This document shows, piece by piece, positions 18,734-26,662 of a stretch of 64,000 nt of DNA. Location: positions 5,186,501-5,250,500 of the forward strand of contig NZ_CP109007.1 in the NCBI RefSeq assembly GCF_036226665.1. The letters run 5' to 3'. Below the pieces are notes generated by a model, which saw only the letters and a program-made list of their open reading frames with translations, had not been told where the DNA came from and made no database searches. The position numbers and the translations under genes are program-made. Each line of letters begins with the position of its first letter. Position 1 is the first letter of the stretch. This DNA comes from Streptomyces sp. NBC_00691. Lineage in GTDB: Bacteria > Actinomycetota > Actinomycetes > Streptomycetales > Streptomycetaceae.

Positions 18734-18859
18734 CGGCGGGACCGGGCTGTCACCACAGCCCCGCGGAAACCATTCTCCACAGCCCTGCGTCACTGTCAGT
18801 AGCCGCCGCTACGGTGAGAAGCGGTGGGACACGTGACACGACGGCACGAGGGGGCTCGG

Positions 18860-19879
18860 GTGAGTGGACGACTCAGGGGAATGTGGCGACGGGGGCGCTG
18901 GTTCGTGCTCGGCCTCGTCCTCCTCCTCGTGGTGCCCCCGCTCTTCGGTGCGCTCGCCCTGCGCGTCAGCTACGCGGGCGACCTCAGGGACGACGCGAAG
19001 ACCCGGGACAAGGACGCCGTCTGGCTCGGCCACGCCTGGGTCGACGGGAGGAAGAAGGACGCCGACCTCGCCGCGTTCGCCGCCCGGATCAAGGACACGG
19101 GCATACGCGACCTGTACGTCCACGCCGGACCCCTGGAGCACGACGGCACCCTGCCCGCCGCCAAGTACCCGCGCGCGAAGTGGTTCATCGACGCCGTGCA
19201 CCGCACGATGCCCGGGATACGGGTGCAGGCCTGGCTCGGTGACGTCCTGGCCAACGACGGACCCGACGGACTGCACCTCGACAGGACGGGCACCCGCGCG
19301 GCCGTGGTGACCTCGGCCCGGCAGATCCTGGACGCCGGCTTCGACGGGGTCCACTTCGACCTGGAACCGCTGCTCTCCGACGACGCCGACTACCTCTCCC
19401 TCCTCGACGACCTCGGCGAGGTCACCCGGCCGCGGAAGGCGCAGCTCTCGATCGCCGCCCACCAGATCGACCCACTCCCCGGCCTGCACTCGGCCAACAG
19501 CCTGCTCACGGGCAAGGAGAAGTGGTGGTCGCAGGAGTTCTTCGGACAGGTCGCCCGGCGCGTCGACCAGATCGCCGTCATGTCGTACGACACCTGGATG
19601 CCGCTGGAGAGCCTGTACGGCGGGTACGTCGCCCAGCAGACGAGCCTCGCCCTGGAAGTGACCCCCGAGTCGACGGACCTCCTCATGGGGCTCCCCTTCT
19701 TCCACGAGGACGACCTCGGCCACCACGAGAACGCGGAGACCGTCGAGGCCGCCGTCCGGGGCGTCAGACTCGGCCTCGGGCGCACCGATCCCGGCCGCGC
19801 GCGGTTCGGCGTCGCGCTGTACGTGGACTTCGCCGCGGAGGAGGGCGACTGGGCGGCCTACCGCGCCGGCTGGCACTGA
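18860..19879 (+). CDS. Membrane-anchored glycosidase-like TIM-barrel protein
   Basis: 339 residues from GTG 18860 (GAGGGGG 5 bases upstream); GTG 18833 and 18824 are alternatives. A short basic N-terminus and one transmembrane helix (WFVLGLVLLLVVPPLFGALAL) put the rest outside the cell. FDGVHFDLEPL lies where GH18-like barrels carry DxxDxDxE, and QIAVMSYDTW resembles the later GH18 M-x-Y-D strand motif. The second D of the canonical motif is His here. I infer a distant GH18-like hydrolase or binding protein; the substrate is unknown. Its stop is 4 bases from the convergent iron-sulfur gene. Confidence 0.7.
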   Translation: MSGRLRGMWRRGRWFVLGLVLLLVVPPLFGALALRVSYAGDLRDDAKTRDKDAVWLGHAWVDGRKKDADLAAFAARIKDTGIRDLYVHAGPLEHDGTLPAAKYPRAKWFIDAVHRTMPGIRVQAWLGDVLANDGPDGLHLDRTGTRAAVVTSARQILDAGFDGVHFDLEPLLSDDADYLSLLDDLGEVTRPRKAQLSIAAHQIDPLPGLHSANSLLTGKEKWWSQEFFGQVARRVDQIAVMSYDTWMPLESLYGGYVAQQTSLALEVTPESTDLLMGLPFFHEDDLGHHENAETVEAAVRGVRLGLGRTDPGRARFGVALYVDFAAEEGDWAAYRAGWH

Positions 19880-19883
19880 GCGC

Positions 19884-20657
19884 CTAAGTCGTCCTCCGCC
19901 GCCTGATCGTGTCGCCCAGCCACACCAGCGGGTCGTACGTGCGGTCCACGACCCGCTCCTTCATCGGGATCAGGGCGTTGTCGGTGATGTGGATGGACTC
20001 CGGGCACACCTCCGTACAGCACTTGGTGATGTTGCAGTAGCCGAGTCCGTGCTCCTCCTGTGCCGTCCGCCGGCGGTCGAGTCCGGACTCCTCGGCCGCG
20101 TCCAGCGGGTGCATGTCGAGCTCCGCGATCCGCATGAGGAAGCGGGGCCCGGCGAAGGCCTCCTTGTTCTCCTCGTGGTCGCGCACCACATGGCAGGTGT
20201 CCTGGCACAGGAAGCACTCGATGCACTTCCTGAACTCCTGGGAGCGCTCCACGTCCTCCTGCCGCATCCGGTACTCGCCGGGGCCCACCCCGGCCGGCGG
20301 AACGAAGGCCGGGATCTCCCGGGCCTTCGCGTAGTTGTAGGAGACGTCCGTGACCAGGTCGCGCACGACCGGGAAGGCGCGCATCGGGGTCACGGTGATC
20401 ACCTCGTCCCGGGCGAACACCGACATCCGGGTCATGCAGAGCAGCCGCGGCCTGCCGTTGATCTCGGCCGAGCAGGAGCCGCACTTGCCCGCCTTGCAGT
20501 TCCACCGCACCGCGAGATCCGGTGTCCGGGTGGCCTGCAGGCGGTGCACGACGTCGAGGACGACCTCGCCGTCGTGGACCTCCACCGTGTAGTCGGTCAG
20601 TTCGCCGCCCTCGGCGTCTCCCCGCCACACCCGGAACCGCGCGTCGTACGTGCTCAT
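19884..20657 (-). CDS. sdhB: Succinate dehydrogenase/fumarate reductase iron-sulfur subunit
   Basis: 257 residues. The [2Fe-2S] ligands are Cys54, Cys59, Cys62 and Cys74. The two later clusters are bound by CIECFLCQDTC and CNITKCCTEVCP. The start ATG overlaps the flavoprotein stop as ATGA, so translation is coupled. The subunit passes electrons from flavin to quinone via the membrane subunit. Subunit order and sizes match the mycobacterial Sdh1 complex (Rv0247c-Rv0249c) rather than the four-subunit sdhCDAB type. Confidence 0.93.
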   Translation of the reverse strand: MSTYDARFRVWRGDAEGGELTDYTVEVHDGEVVLDVVHRLQATRTPDLAVRWNCKAGKCGSCSAEINGRPRLLCMTRMSVFARDEVITVTPMRAFPVVRDLVTDVSYNYAKAREIPAFVPPAGVGPGEYRMRQEDVERSQEFRKCIECFLCQDTCHVVRDHEENKEAFAGPRFLMRIAELDMHPLDAAEESGLDRRRTAQEEHGLGYCNITKCCTEVCPESIHITDNALIPMKERVVDRTYDPLVWLGDTIRRRRTT

Positions 20658-22582
20658 GCGTCGTGCCCCCCTTCCAGGCCCGCCAGCTCGTCCGCGGCGA
20701 GGTACTTGGCCAGCTCCTCCGGTTCGAACAGCCCGAGGAGATCGGGCCGCACAGGCTCCGTACGCGTCCGTTCGAGTGCGATGCCGTCGCCCTCCAGGTG
20801 GCAGAGCAGGTTCACCGGGCGCCAGGCGCGTTCCATCGCCGGGTAGTCCTCGCGGGTGTGTCCGCCGCGCGACTCGGTCCGCTCCAGGGCGGCCCGGGCC
20901 ACGCACTCGCCGACGAGCAGCATGTTCCGCAGGTCGAGGGCGAGGTGCCAGCCGGGGTTGAACTGCCGGTGGCCCTCGACCGCGATCCGTCGGGCCCGGG
21001 CGCGCAGGGCGGCGATCCGTTCCAGGGCCTCGGCCATCTCGCCCTCCCGCCGGATGATCCCGACGAGGTCGTTCATCGTCTGCTGGAGCTCCTGGTGGAG
21101 GGTGTACGGATTCTCCGGGGGGCCCGCGCCCTCCTCGGGCCCGTGGCCGCCGGGCGCCGATCCGAACGGCGCCAGCGCTTCCGCCACCGCGGCCTCGACG
21201 TCGGCCGCCACGATCCCGCCGCCGATCCCCGACAGCGCGTACCGCGCCGCGTGCAGACCGGCCCGCCGGCCGAAGACCAGCAGGTCGGAGAGGGAGTTCC
21301 CGCCGAGCCGGTTGGAGCCGTGCATGCCGCCGGCCACCTCACCGGCCGCGAACAGCCCGGGCACCCCCACCGTCGCCGCGGTCTCGGAGTCGACGTTGAC
21401 TCCGCCCATCACGTAGTGGCAGGTGGGCCCCACCTCCATGGCCTCCGCGGTGATGTCGACATCGGCCAGCTCCTTGAACTGGTGGTACATCGAGGGCAGC
21501 CGCCGCTTGATCGTCTCGGCCGGCATCCGGGTCGACACGTCCAGGAACACCCCGCCGTGAGGAGAGCCGCGTCCCGCCTTCACCTCGGAGTTGATGGCCC
21601 GTGCCACCTCGTCGCGCGGCAGCAACTCGGGCGGGCGCCGGTGGTGGTCGGGGTCCTCGTACCAGCGGTCGCCCTCCTCCTCCGTCTCCGCGTACTTCTC
21701 CTTGAAGACGTCGGGGACGTAGTCGAACATGAAGCGCCGGCCCTCGGAGTTCCGCAGGACCCCGCCGTCCCCGCGGACGGACTCGGTGACGAGGATGCCC
21801 TTCACCGAGGGCGGCCAGACCATGCCGGTCGGGTGGAACTGCACGAACTCCATGTTCACCAGCGGAGCGCCCGCGAGCAGGGCGAGGGCGTGCCCGTCCC
21901 CGGTGTACTCCCAGGAGTTCGAGGTCACCTTGAAGGACTTGCCGATGCCGCCGGTCGCGAGGACGACCGCGGGGGCCTCCAGGACGAGGAAGCGCCCGCT
22001 CTCCCGCTCGTAGCAGAAGACCCCGGAGACCCGCCCGTCCCCGTCCTTGAGGATCCGGGTGACGGTGAACTCCTGGAAGACCTTGAGCCGTCCCTCGTGG
22101 TCGCCGGTCTCGCGGTGGTCCTCCTGCTGGAGTCCGACGGACCGCTGCTGCAGGGTGCGCAGCAGTTCGAGGCCGGTGCGGTCGCCGACGTGCGCGAGCC
22201 GCGGGTACTCGTGGCCGCCGAAGTTGCGCTGCGAGATCCGGCCGTCAGGAGTGCGGTCGAAGAGCGCGCCCCAGGTCTCCAGTTCCCAGACCCGCTCGGG
22301 GGCCTCCTGGGCGTGCAGCTCGGCCATCCGCCACTGGTTGAGGAACTTCCCGCCGCGCATGGTGTCGCGGAAGTGGGTCTTCCAGTCGTCCTGGGGGTGC
22401 GCATTGGCCATGGAGGCGGCGATTCCGCCCTCGGCCATCACGGTGTGGGCCTTGCCGAAGAGGGATTTGCAGATGACCGCCGTACGGGCGCCCGCGCGGC
22501 GTGCCTCGATCGCGGCCCGCAGCCCGGCGCCGCCCGCGCCGACCACGACCACGTCCCACTGCTCTCGCTCGACGTGCGTCAT
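20654..22582 (-). CDS. sdhA: Succinate dehydrogenase/fumarate reductase flavoprotein subunit
   Basis: 642 residues. GAGGAGLRAA is the FAD dinucleotide-binding loop, and His46 in GKAHTVMAEGG is the expected covalent FAD attachment site. FVQFHPTGM and the late SDLLVFGRRAG carry the dicarboxylate-binding and catalytic residues. It oxidises succinate (or reduces fumarate) on the cytoplasmic side. It starts one base after the stop of the membrane-subunit gene and overlaps the iron-sulfur gene by 4 bases. Confidence 0.94.
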   Translation of the reverse strand: MTHVEREQWDVVVVGAGGAGLRAAIEARRAGARTAVICKSLFGKAHTVMAEGGIAASMANAHPQDDWKTHFRDTMRGGKFLNQWRMAELHAQEAPERVWELETWGALFDRTPDGRISQRNFGGHEYPRLAHVGDRTGLELLRTLQQRSVGLQQEDHRETGDHEGRLKVFQEFTVTRILKDGDGRVSGVFCYERESGRFLVLEAPAVVLATGGIGKSFKVTSNSWEYTGDGHALALLAGAPLVNMEFVQFHPTGMVWPPSVKGILVTESVRGDGGVLRNSEGRRFMFDYVPDVFKEKYAETEEEGDRWYEDPDHHRRPPELLPRDEVARAINSEVKAGRGSPHGGVFLDVSTRMPAETIKRRLPSMYHQFKELADVDITAEAMEVGPTCHYVMGGVNVDSETAATVGVPGLFAAGEVAGGMHGSNRLGGNSLSDLLVFGRRAGLHAARYALSGIGGGIVAADVEAAVAEALAPFGSAPGGHGPEEGAGPPENPYTLHQELQQTMNDLVGIIRREGEMAEALERIAALRARARRIAVEGHRQFNPGWHLALDLRNMLLVGECVARAALERTESRGGHTREDYPAMERAWRPVNLLCHLEGDGIALERTRTEPVRPDLLGLFEPEELAKYLAADELAGLEGGHDA

Positions 22583-22583
22583 C

Positions 22584-23405
22584 TCAGAAGAACCTCGGGT
22601 CGTCGAAGGTGCCGGTGGCGAGCAGGTACACGTACAGGTCGCAGAGGGCGACGCTGATGAGGGAGGACCAGGCGAGCAGCATGTGACGGGTGTTCAGTCG
22701 GCCCACCCAGGTCCACAGCCGGTAGCGGACCGGATGCTTCGAGAAGTGCTTGAGCCGTCCGCCGACGATGTGCCGGCAGGAGTGGCAGGAGAGGGTGTAC
22801 GCCCAGATGAGGGTGATGTTGACGAGGAAGAGGAGCGTCCCGAGCCCCGCGTGGCCCCACGCGTAGTCGGCGTTCCGGAAGGTGAGCACCGTGTCGTACG
22901 TGAGGATTCCGGCCACCGGCAGCGCCGCGTAGAAGAAGTACCGGTGGAGGTTCTGCAGGAGCAGCGGGAACCGGGTCTCGCCGGTGTACGACCTGTGGGG
23001 CTCGGCGACCGCGCAGGCCGGGGGAGACGCCCAGAAGCCCCGGTAGTACGCCTTCCGGTAGTAGTAGCAGGTCAGCCGGAAGCCCAGCGGGAAGACCAGG
23101 ATCAGCAGGGCGGGCGAGAGGCCCCACCAGCTGCCGAGGATCTCCCAGTTCGGCCCGCCTTTCATGGGGACGCAGTTCTCGGCCAGACAGGGCGAGTAGA
23201 ACGGCGAGACGTAGGGGGCGGCGTAGTAGTCGGCGTTGGCGAAGGCCCGCCAGGTCGAGTAGGCGACGAAGGCGAGCAGTCCGGCGGCCGTCGCCGCGGG
23301 GGAGAGCCACCAGCGGTCGGTGCGCAGATGCCGGGCGGCGAGGGAGGCGCGCCCCGGGGTGCGCACCCCCGTGGCGGATCCGGGCGGTTCCGTACCTGTG
23401 GCCAA
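22584..23405 (-). CDS. Succinate dehydrogenase membrane (cytochrome b) subunit, Sdh1 type
   Basis: 273 residues, the same length I recall for mycobacterial Rv0249c. About five hydrophobic helices are visible (for example LSPAATAAGLLAFVAY, ALLILVFPLGFRLTCYYY, LGTLLFLVNITLIWAY). Several His residues in helices (NLHRYFFY, CHSCRHIVGG, NTRHMLLAW) could bind heme b. It anchors the catalytic pair and carries electrons to or from menaquinone. The pair of cysteines in SPCLAENCVP is probably periplasmic. Confidence 0.85.
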   Translation of the reverse strand: MATGTEPPGSATGVRTPGRASLAARHLRTDRWWLSPAATAAGLLAFVAYSTWRAFANADYYAAPYVSPFYSPCLAENCVPMKGGPNWEILGSWWGLSPALLILVFPLGFRLTCYYYRKAYYRGFWASPPACAVAEPHRSYTGETRFPLLLQNLHRYFFYAALPVAGILTYDTVLTFRNADYAWGHAGLGTLLFLVNITLIWAYTLSCHSCRHIVGGRLKHFSKHPVRYRLWTWVGRLNTRHMLLAWSSLISVALCDLYVYLLATGTFDDPRFF

Positions 23406-23454
23406 CGGGCCCTCCTACGGTCGGTTGCCGGTGCGGCCCGCGGCGCGGGGTGGC

Positions 23455-23682
23455 CTACGGCGCGTGGCGGTCGCGTGCTCCCAGTCCCTCGTCGTCCGTG
23501 TCCGTCCACAGCCCGCTGTCGTAGGGGGCGTCGGGGATGGCCACCATGCTTGCGGCGCGTCCGGAGGCCGGCGCGGCGAGCGCGCCCCGCTCGGCCGTGA
23601 CGGAGCGATCGAGCTGTCCGACGGTGCGGACCAGGTCTTCGAGGCAGCGCTTGACGGCTGCCAGATCGTCCTCAACGGACAT
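23455..23682 (-). CDS. Small protein upstream of the sdh operon (75 residues)
   Basis: Start ATG 23682 has GTGAGGG 6 bases upstream. The product begins MSVEDDLAAVKRCLEDLVRTVGQLDR, an amphipathic helix, then a disordered part ending GLGARDRHAP. It is the first gene of the sdh operon, 49 bases before the membrane subunit. Mycobacteria also have a small gene (Rv0250c) at this place, so it may be an assembly or regulatory factor; no domain is recognised. Confidence 0.65.
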   Translation of the reverse strand: MSVEDDLAAVKRCLEDLVRTVGQLDRSVTAERGALAAPASGRAASMVAIPDAPYDSGLWTDTDDEGLGARDRHAP

Positions 23683-23929
23683 GGTTGCCCTCACTTCCGC
23701 GAGCGGCTTCGGCAGGAGTGTCGCGCGTCACATTCCCGCTTGGGAAGCCATGTGCACGGGATTCCATGCGTCCGGAGCGCTCCCTCTCCGGCGGTTGGGC
23801 CGCACGAGTGGGGTTTTCCGGACGTGCCGCCGTGTCGCCGTGGCCGGATCCGTTCCGTCCTTTTCAGTGTATGAGCAATAGGTGTGATCATCTCCAAATG
23901 GAATAAATCTGGACGAAGGGGTACAAGTC

Positions 23930-26341
23930 ATGTCCCAGATCGGCGCCCCTCGCGGGAGGACATGCTCCAGGAGCCCCCGCTCCCGCACGCTCCGCTCCGT
24001 CGCCGCCCTCACCAGCGCCGTCCTCGCCGTCGCGGTCCTCGCCGGATGCAGCTCCTCCGACGACGCCGACGAGGCCAGGGCCGCGGCCCAGGACAACGCG
24101 CCCGCCGCCCGCGACAAGGTCGCCGACGGAGGCACCCTGCGCTGGGCCGTCGACGCGCTCCCCACTACCCTCAACACCTTCCAGGCCGACGCCGACGGCA
24201 CCACCTCCCGGATCGCCGGGGCCGTGCTCCCCTCCCTCTACACGCTCGACGGGCGGGGCAGGCCGCAGCTCAACCCCGACTACCTGGAGACCGCGCAGGT
24301 CGTCGAGACGGAGCCCAAGCAGGTCGTCCTGTACAAGCTCAACCAGCAGGCGGTGTGGAGCGACGGACGCGAGATCGGGGCCCCCGACTTCGTGGCCCAG
24401 TGGCGGGCGCTGAGCGGCCGCGACACCGCGTACTGGACCGCGCGGAACTCCGGCTACGAGCGGATCGAGAAGATCGAGCGGGGCAAGAACGACCTGGAGG
24501 TGCGGGTCACCTTCTCCAAGCCCTACGCCGACTGGAAGTCCCTCTTCACCCCGCTCTACCCGAAGCAGGTGATGGGCTCCCCCGCCGCCTTCAACGACGG
24601 GGCCCGCACCGGCCTGAAGGCCACCGCAGGACCGTTCCTGCTGAAGGCGGTCGACCGCAAGAACGGCGATGTCACCCTCACCCGCAACCCCCGCTGGTGG
24701 GGACAGCCCGCCAAGCTCGACAGCATGGTCCTCAAGGCCGTCGCCCGCACCGACCGGGCGGACGCCCTCGCCGCGGGCACCCTCGACCTGGCCGAGATCG
24801 ACCGGTCCACAGCCGAACGCATCTCCCTCGCCCTCCGCGACGCCCGCGCCGGACGGGGCGGCGCCGAGGCCGCCCTCGCCCACGGCCCCGGCTCCTCGAT
24901 CACCCCCTCGAAGGCCCTCAAGTCCTGGGCCCTCGCCCACGGCTCCGACGACGAGAAGGCGCAGGAGGTCCAGGCCGCCCGCGAGAAGAACCAGAAGGCC
25001 ATCGCCGCGTACGCCACCGCCCAGGACACCCTCGCGAAGTACGTCGTCCGCAAGTCGCTGGAGCCCGCCTACACCCAGCTCTCGCTGAACGGCGAGTCCG
25101 GGCCGCTCGCCGACGAGCGGGTACGGCGCGCGGTCGCCCGCGCCATCAACCGCCGGGAACTGGCCGAGTCCGTACTCAAGCCGCTCGGCCTCCCCGCGGA
25201 ACCTCCCGGCAGCCACCTGGCCCTCGCCGGCCAGGCGGCGTACGCGGACAGCAGCGACGCCCTCGGCAGCCAGGACACCGAGGAGGCACGGGCCCTGCTC
25301 GCCGACGCGGGCTGGGTCCCCGGCGGCGCGGCCAGGAAGCCGGCGGACGCGGGCACCAAGGCGGGCAGCGAGGCCGAGAAGAAGGCCGCGGAGAAGAAGG
25401 CCGGTGAAAAGGAGAAGGCCGGCGAGGACGGTGCGAAGAAGCAGCCGGCCAAGGACGGCACCGACGCCAAGAAGCAGGCCGCCGACACCGCGTCCGACGA
25501 GGGCCTCTACATCGTCGGCGACGACAAGCCGGGCGAGCGCCGGGCCGCCCCCGCCATCGGCGCCGTCGGCCCCGAGACCGGCACCGACATCCTCGCCCCG
25601 GCCCCCGCGGCCGCCCGCCAGAGCGCCGCGCTCCTCGCCCGCGCCGAGGCACTCGACACCGGTACGGGCGCCGCCCACGCCGCCCAGACGGTCCCGCGCG
25701 GCGACAAGGGCGTCGCCGGGGCCTACGCCCCGCGCGGCACCGCCGCCCCCGTGACGGCGCCCGAGGCGAACAAGGCCCTCGGCAAGGACGGCAAGGCGCT
25801 CAGCCTCCGCTTCGTGCTGCCGTCCGGCCCCGGCTCCGAGTCGCTGCGGGCGGTCGGCGACCGCATCGTGCGGATGCTCGACGCGGTCGGCATCCGCACC
25901 GAGGTCACCAAGGTCTCCGACGACAGCTTCTTCAAGGACCACGTGGCCTCCGGCGACTACGACCTGGCCCTCTACTCCTGGCCCGCGTCCGCCTTCCCGG
26001 CGACCGACGCCCGGCCGATCTTCGCCAAGCCCGAGCCCGCCTCGGACGGCTCCCTGCTGGTCGAACAGAACTACTCACGGGTCGGCACCGACCGCATCGA
26101 CCAGCTCTTCGACCAGGCGGCGGGGACGCTCGACGAGGAGGAGGCCCGGGACCTGGTGCGCCAGGCCGACGCCCGGATCTGGGCCGCCGCCGGCTCCATT
26201 CCCCTCTACCAGCGTCCGCAGCTCGTCGCCGCCAAGGCGGATCTGGTGAACGCGGGGGCCTGGGGCCTGGCCGGTCCCCGTTACCAGGACATCGGCTTCA
26301 AGAAGCGCGAGACGTCCAAGGGCGCCGAGCGCACCCCCTGA
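23930..26341 (+). CDS. Family 5 solute-binding lipoprotein with a long internal insert
   Basis: 803 residues, far longer than the usual 520-600. The signal peptide (SAVLAVAVLAGC) ends at a lipobox. GGTLRWAVDALPTTLN begins an SBP_bac_5 peptide/nickel-binding fold, with ADERVRRAVARAINRRELAES in the middle. Residues about 465-625 are low complexity, first Lys/Glu/Ala-rich, then Ala/Pro/Gly-rich, before the second lobe resumes at KALSLRFVLPSGPG. No permease or ATPase gene is in the same unit, so it may serve the nearby importers. GAAGGGG precedes the start. Confidence 0.85.
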   Translation: MSQIGAPRGRTCSRSPRSRTLRSVAALTSAVLAVAVLAGCSSSDDADEARAAAQDNAPAARDKVADGGTLRWAVDALPTTLNTFQADADGTTSRIAGAVLPSLYTLDGRGRPQLNPDYLETAQVVETEPKQVVLYKLNQQAVWSDGREIGAPDFVAQWRALSGRDTAYWTARNSGYERIEKIERGKNDLEVRVTFSKPYADWKSLFTPLYPKQVMGSPAAFNDGARTGLKATAGPFLLKAVDRKNGDVTLTRNPRWWGQPAKLDSMVLKAVARTDRADALAAGTLDLAEIDRSTAERISLALRDARAGRGGAEAALAHGPGSSITPSKALKSWALAHGSDDEKAQEVQAAREKNQKAIAAYATAQDTLAKYVVRKSLEPAYTQLSLNGESGPLADERVRRAVARAINRRELAESVLKPLGLPAEPPGSHLALAGQAAYADSSDALGSQDTEEARALLADAGWVPGGAARKPADAGTKAGSEAEKKAAEKKAGEKEKAGEDGAKKQPAKDGTDAKKQAADTASDEGLYIVGDDKPGERRAAPAIGAVGPETGTDILAPAPAAARQSAALLARAEALDTGTGAAHAAQTVPRGDKGVAGAYAPRGTAAPVTAPEANKALGKDGKALSLRFVLPSGPGSESLRAVGDRIVRMLDAVGIRTEVTKVSDDSFFKDHVASGDYDLALYSWPASAFPATDARPIFAKPEPASDGSLLVEQNYSRVGTDRIDQLFDQAAGTLDEEEARDLVRQADARIWAAAGSIPLYQRPQLVAAKADLVNAGAWGLAGPRYQDIGFKKRETSKGAERTP

Positions 26342-26662
26342 GGCGACCGGGCCCCACATCGGGGGGCACCGAACACAAGGAAAGCCCTGAAAGCCCTGAA
26401 AGCGCAGGTCACAACCTCAGAACCAGCTCAATTTCCTTGCCCGCCGGTGACCCCGGCGGGCAGGATCGCGTCGGCCCCTTGACCCGGTCGCACCACCTCC
26501 CCCACCCCCTTGCCCACTCGCTGTAGAACTTCTCGGATCTTGGCCGGGGAAGCCCCTTGCGCGGCAGCCCCGTACCATAGGACATAGCCGTGGCGCGTCC
26601 GCCCGGCGGGCGTACGAGGAACTGACGCCGCATCCCACGATCCGAGAGAAGCGCAAGCACCC
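26342..26662. other. Intergenic region upstream of typA (321 bases)
   Basis: It contains a short AAAGCCCTG duplication near 26380-26400, the hairpin at 26438, and the typA leader. A weak promoter candidate lies near TACCATAGGACATAGCC (about 26573-26590). No credible gene is seen. Confidence 0.5.
26438..26462 (+). terminator. Terminator of the solute-binding lipoprotein gene
   Basis: A 10-bp stem (TGCCCGCCGG / CCGGCGGGCA) with a TGACC loop, about 97 bases after the stop. Confidence 0.6.

Noticed and set aside
18597..18836. A 79-codon plus-strand ORF with a good ribosome site (AGGGGGAGG)
   Set aside because: The product is a degenerate repeat of PDSRPD with no relative, and the purine run is the complement of the TPM gene's start region. 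It stays possible but unsupported.
20350..20592. Plus-strand ORFs opposite the sdh genes
   Set aside because: The minus-strand cysteine motifs and flavin motifs make sdhB/sdhA certain; the plus frames have no such features.
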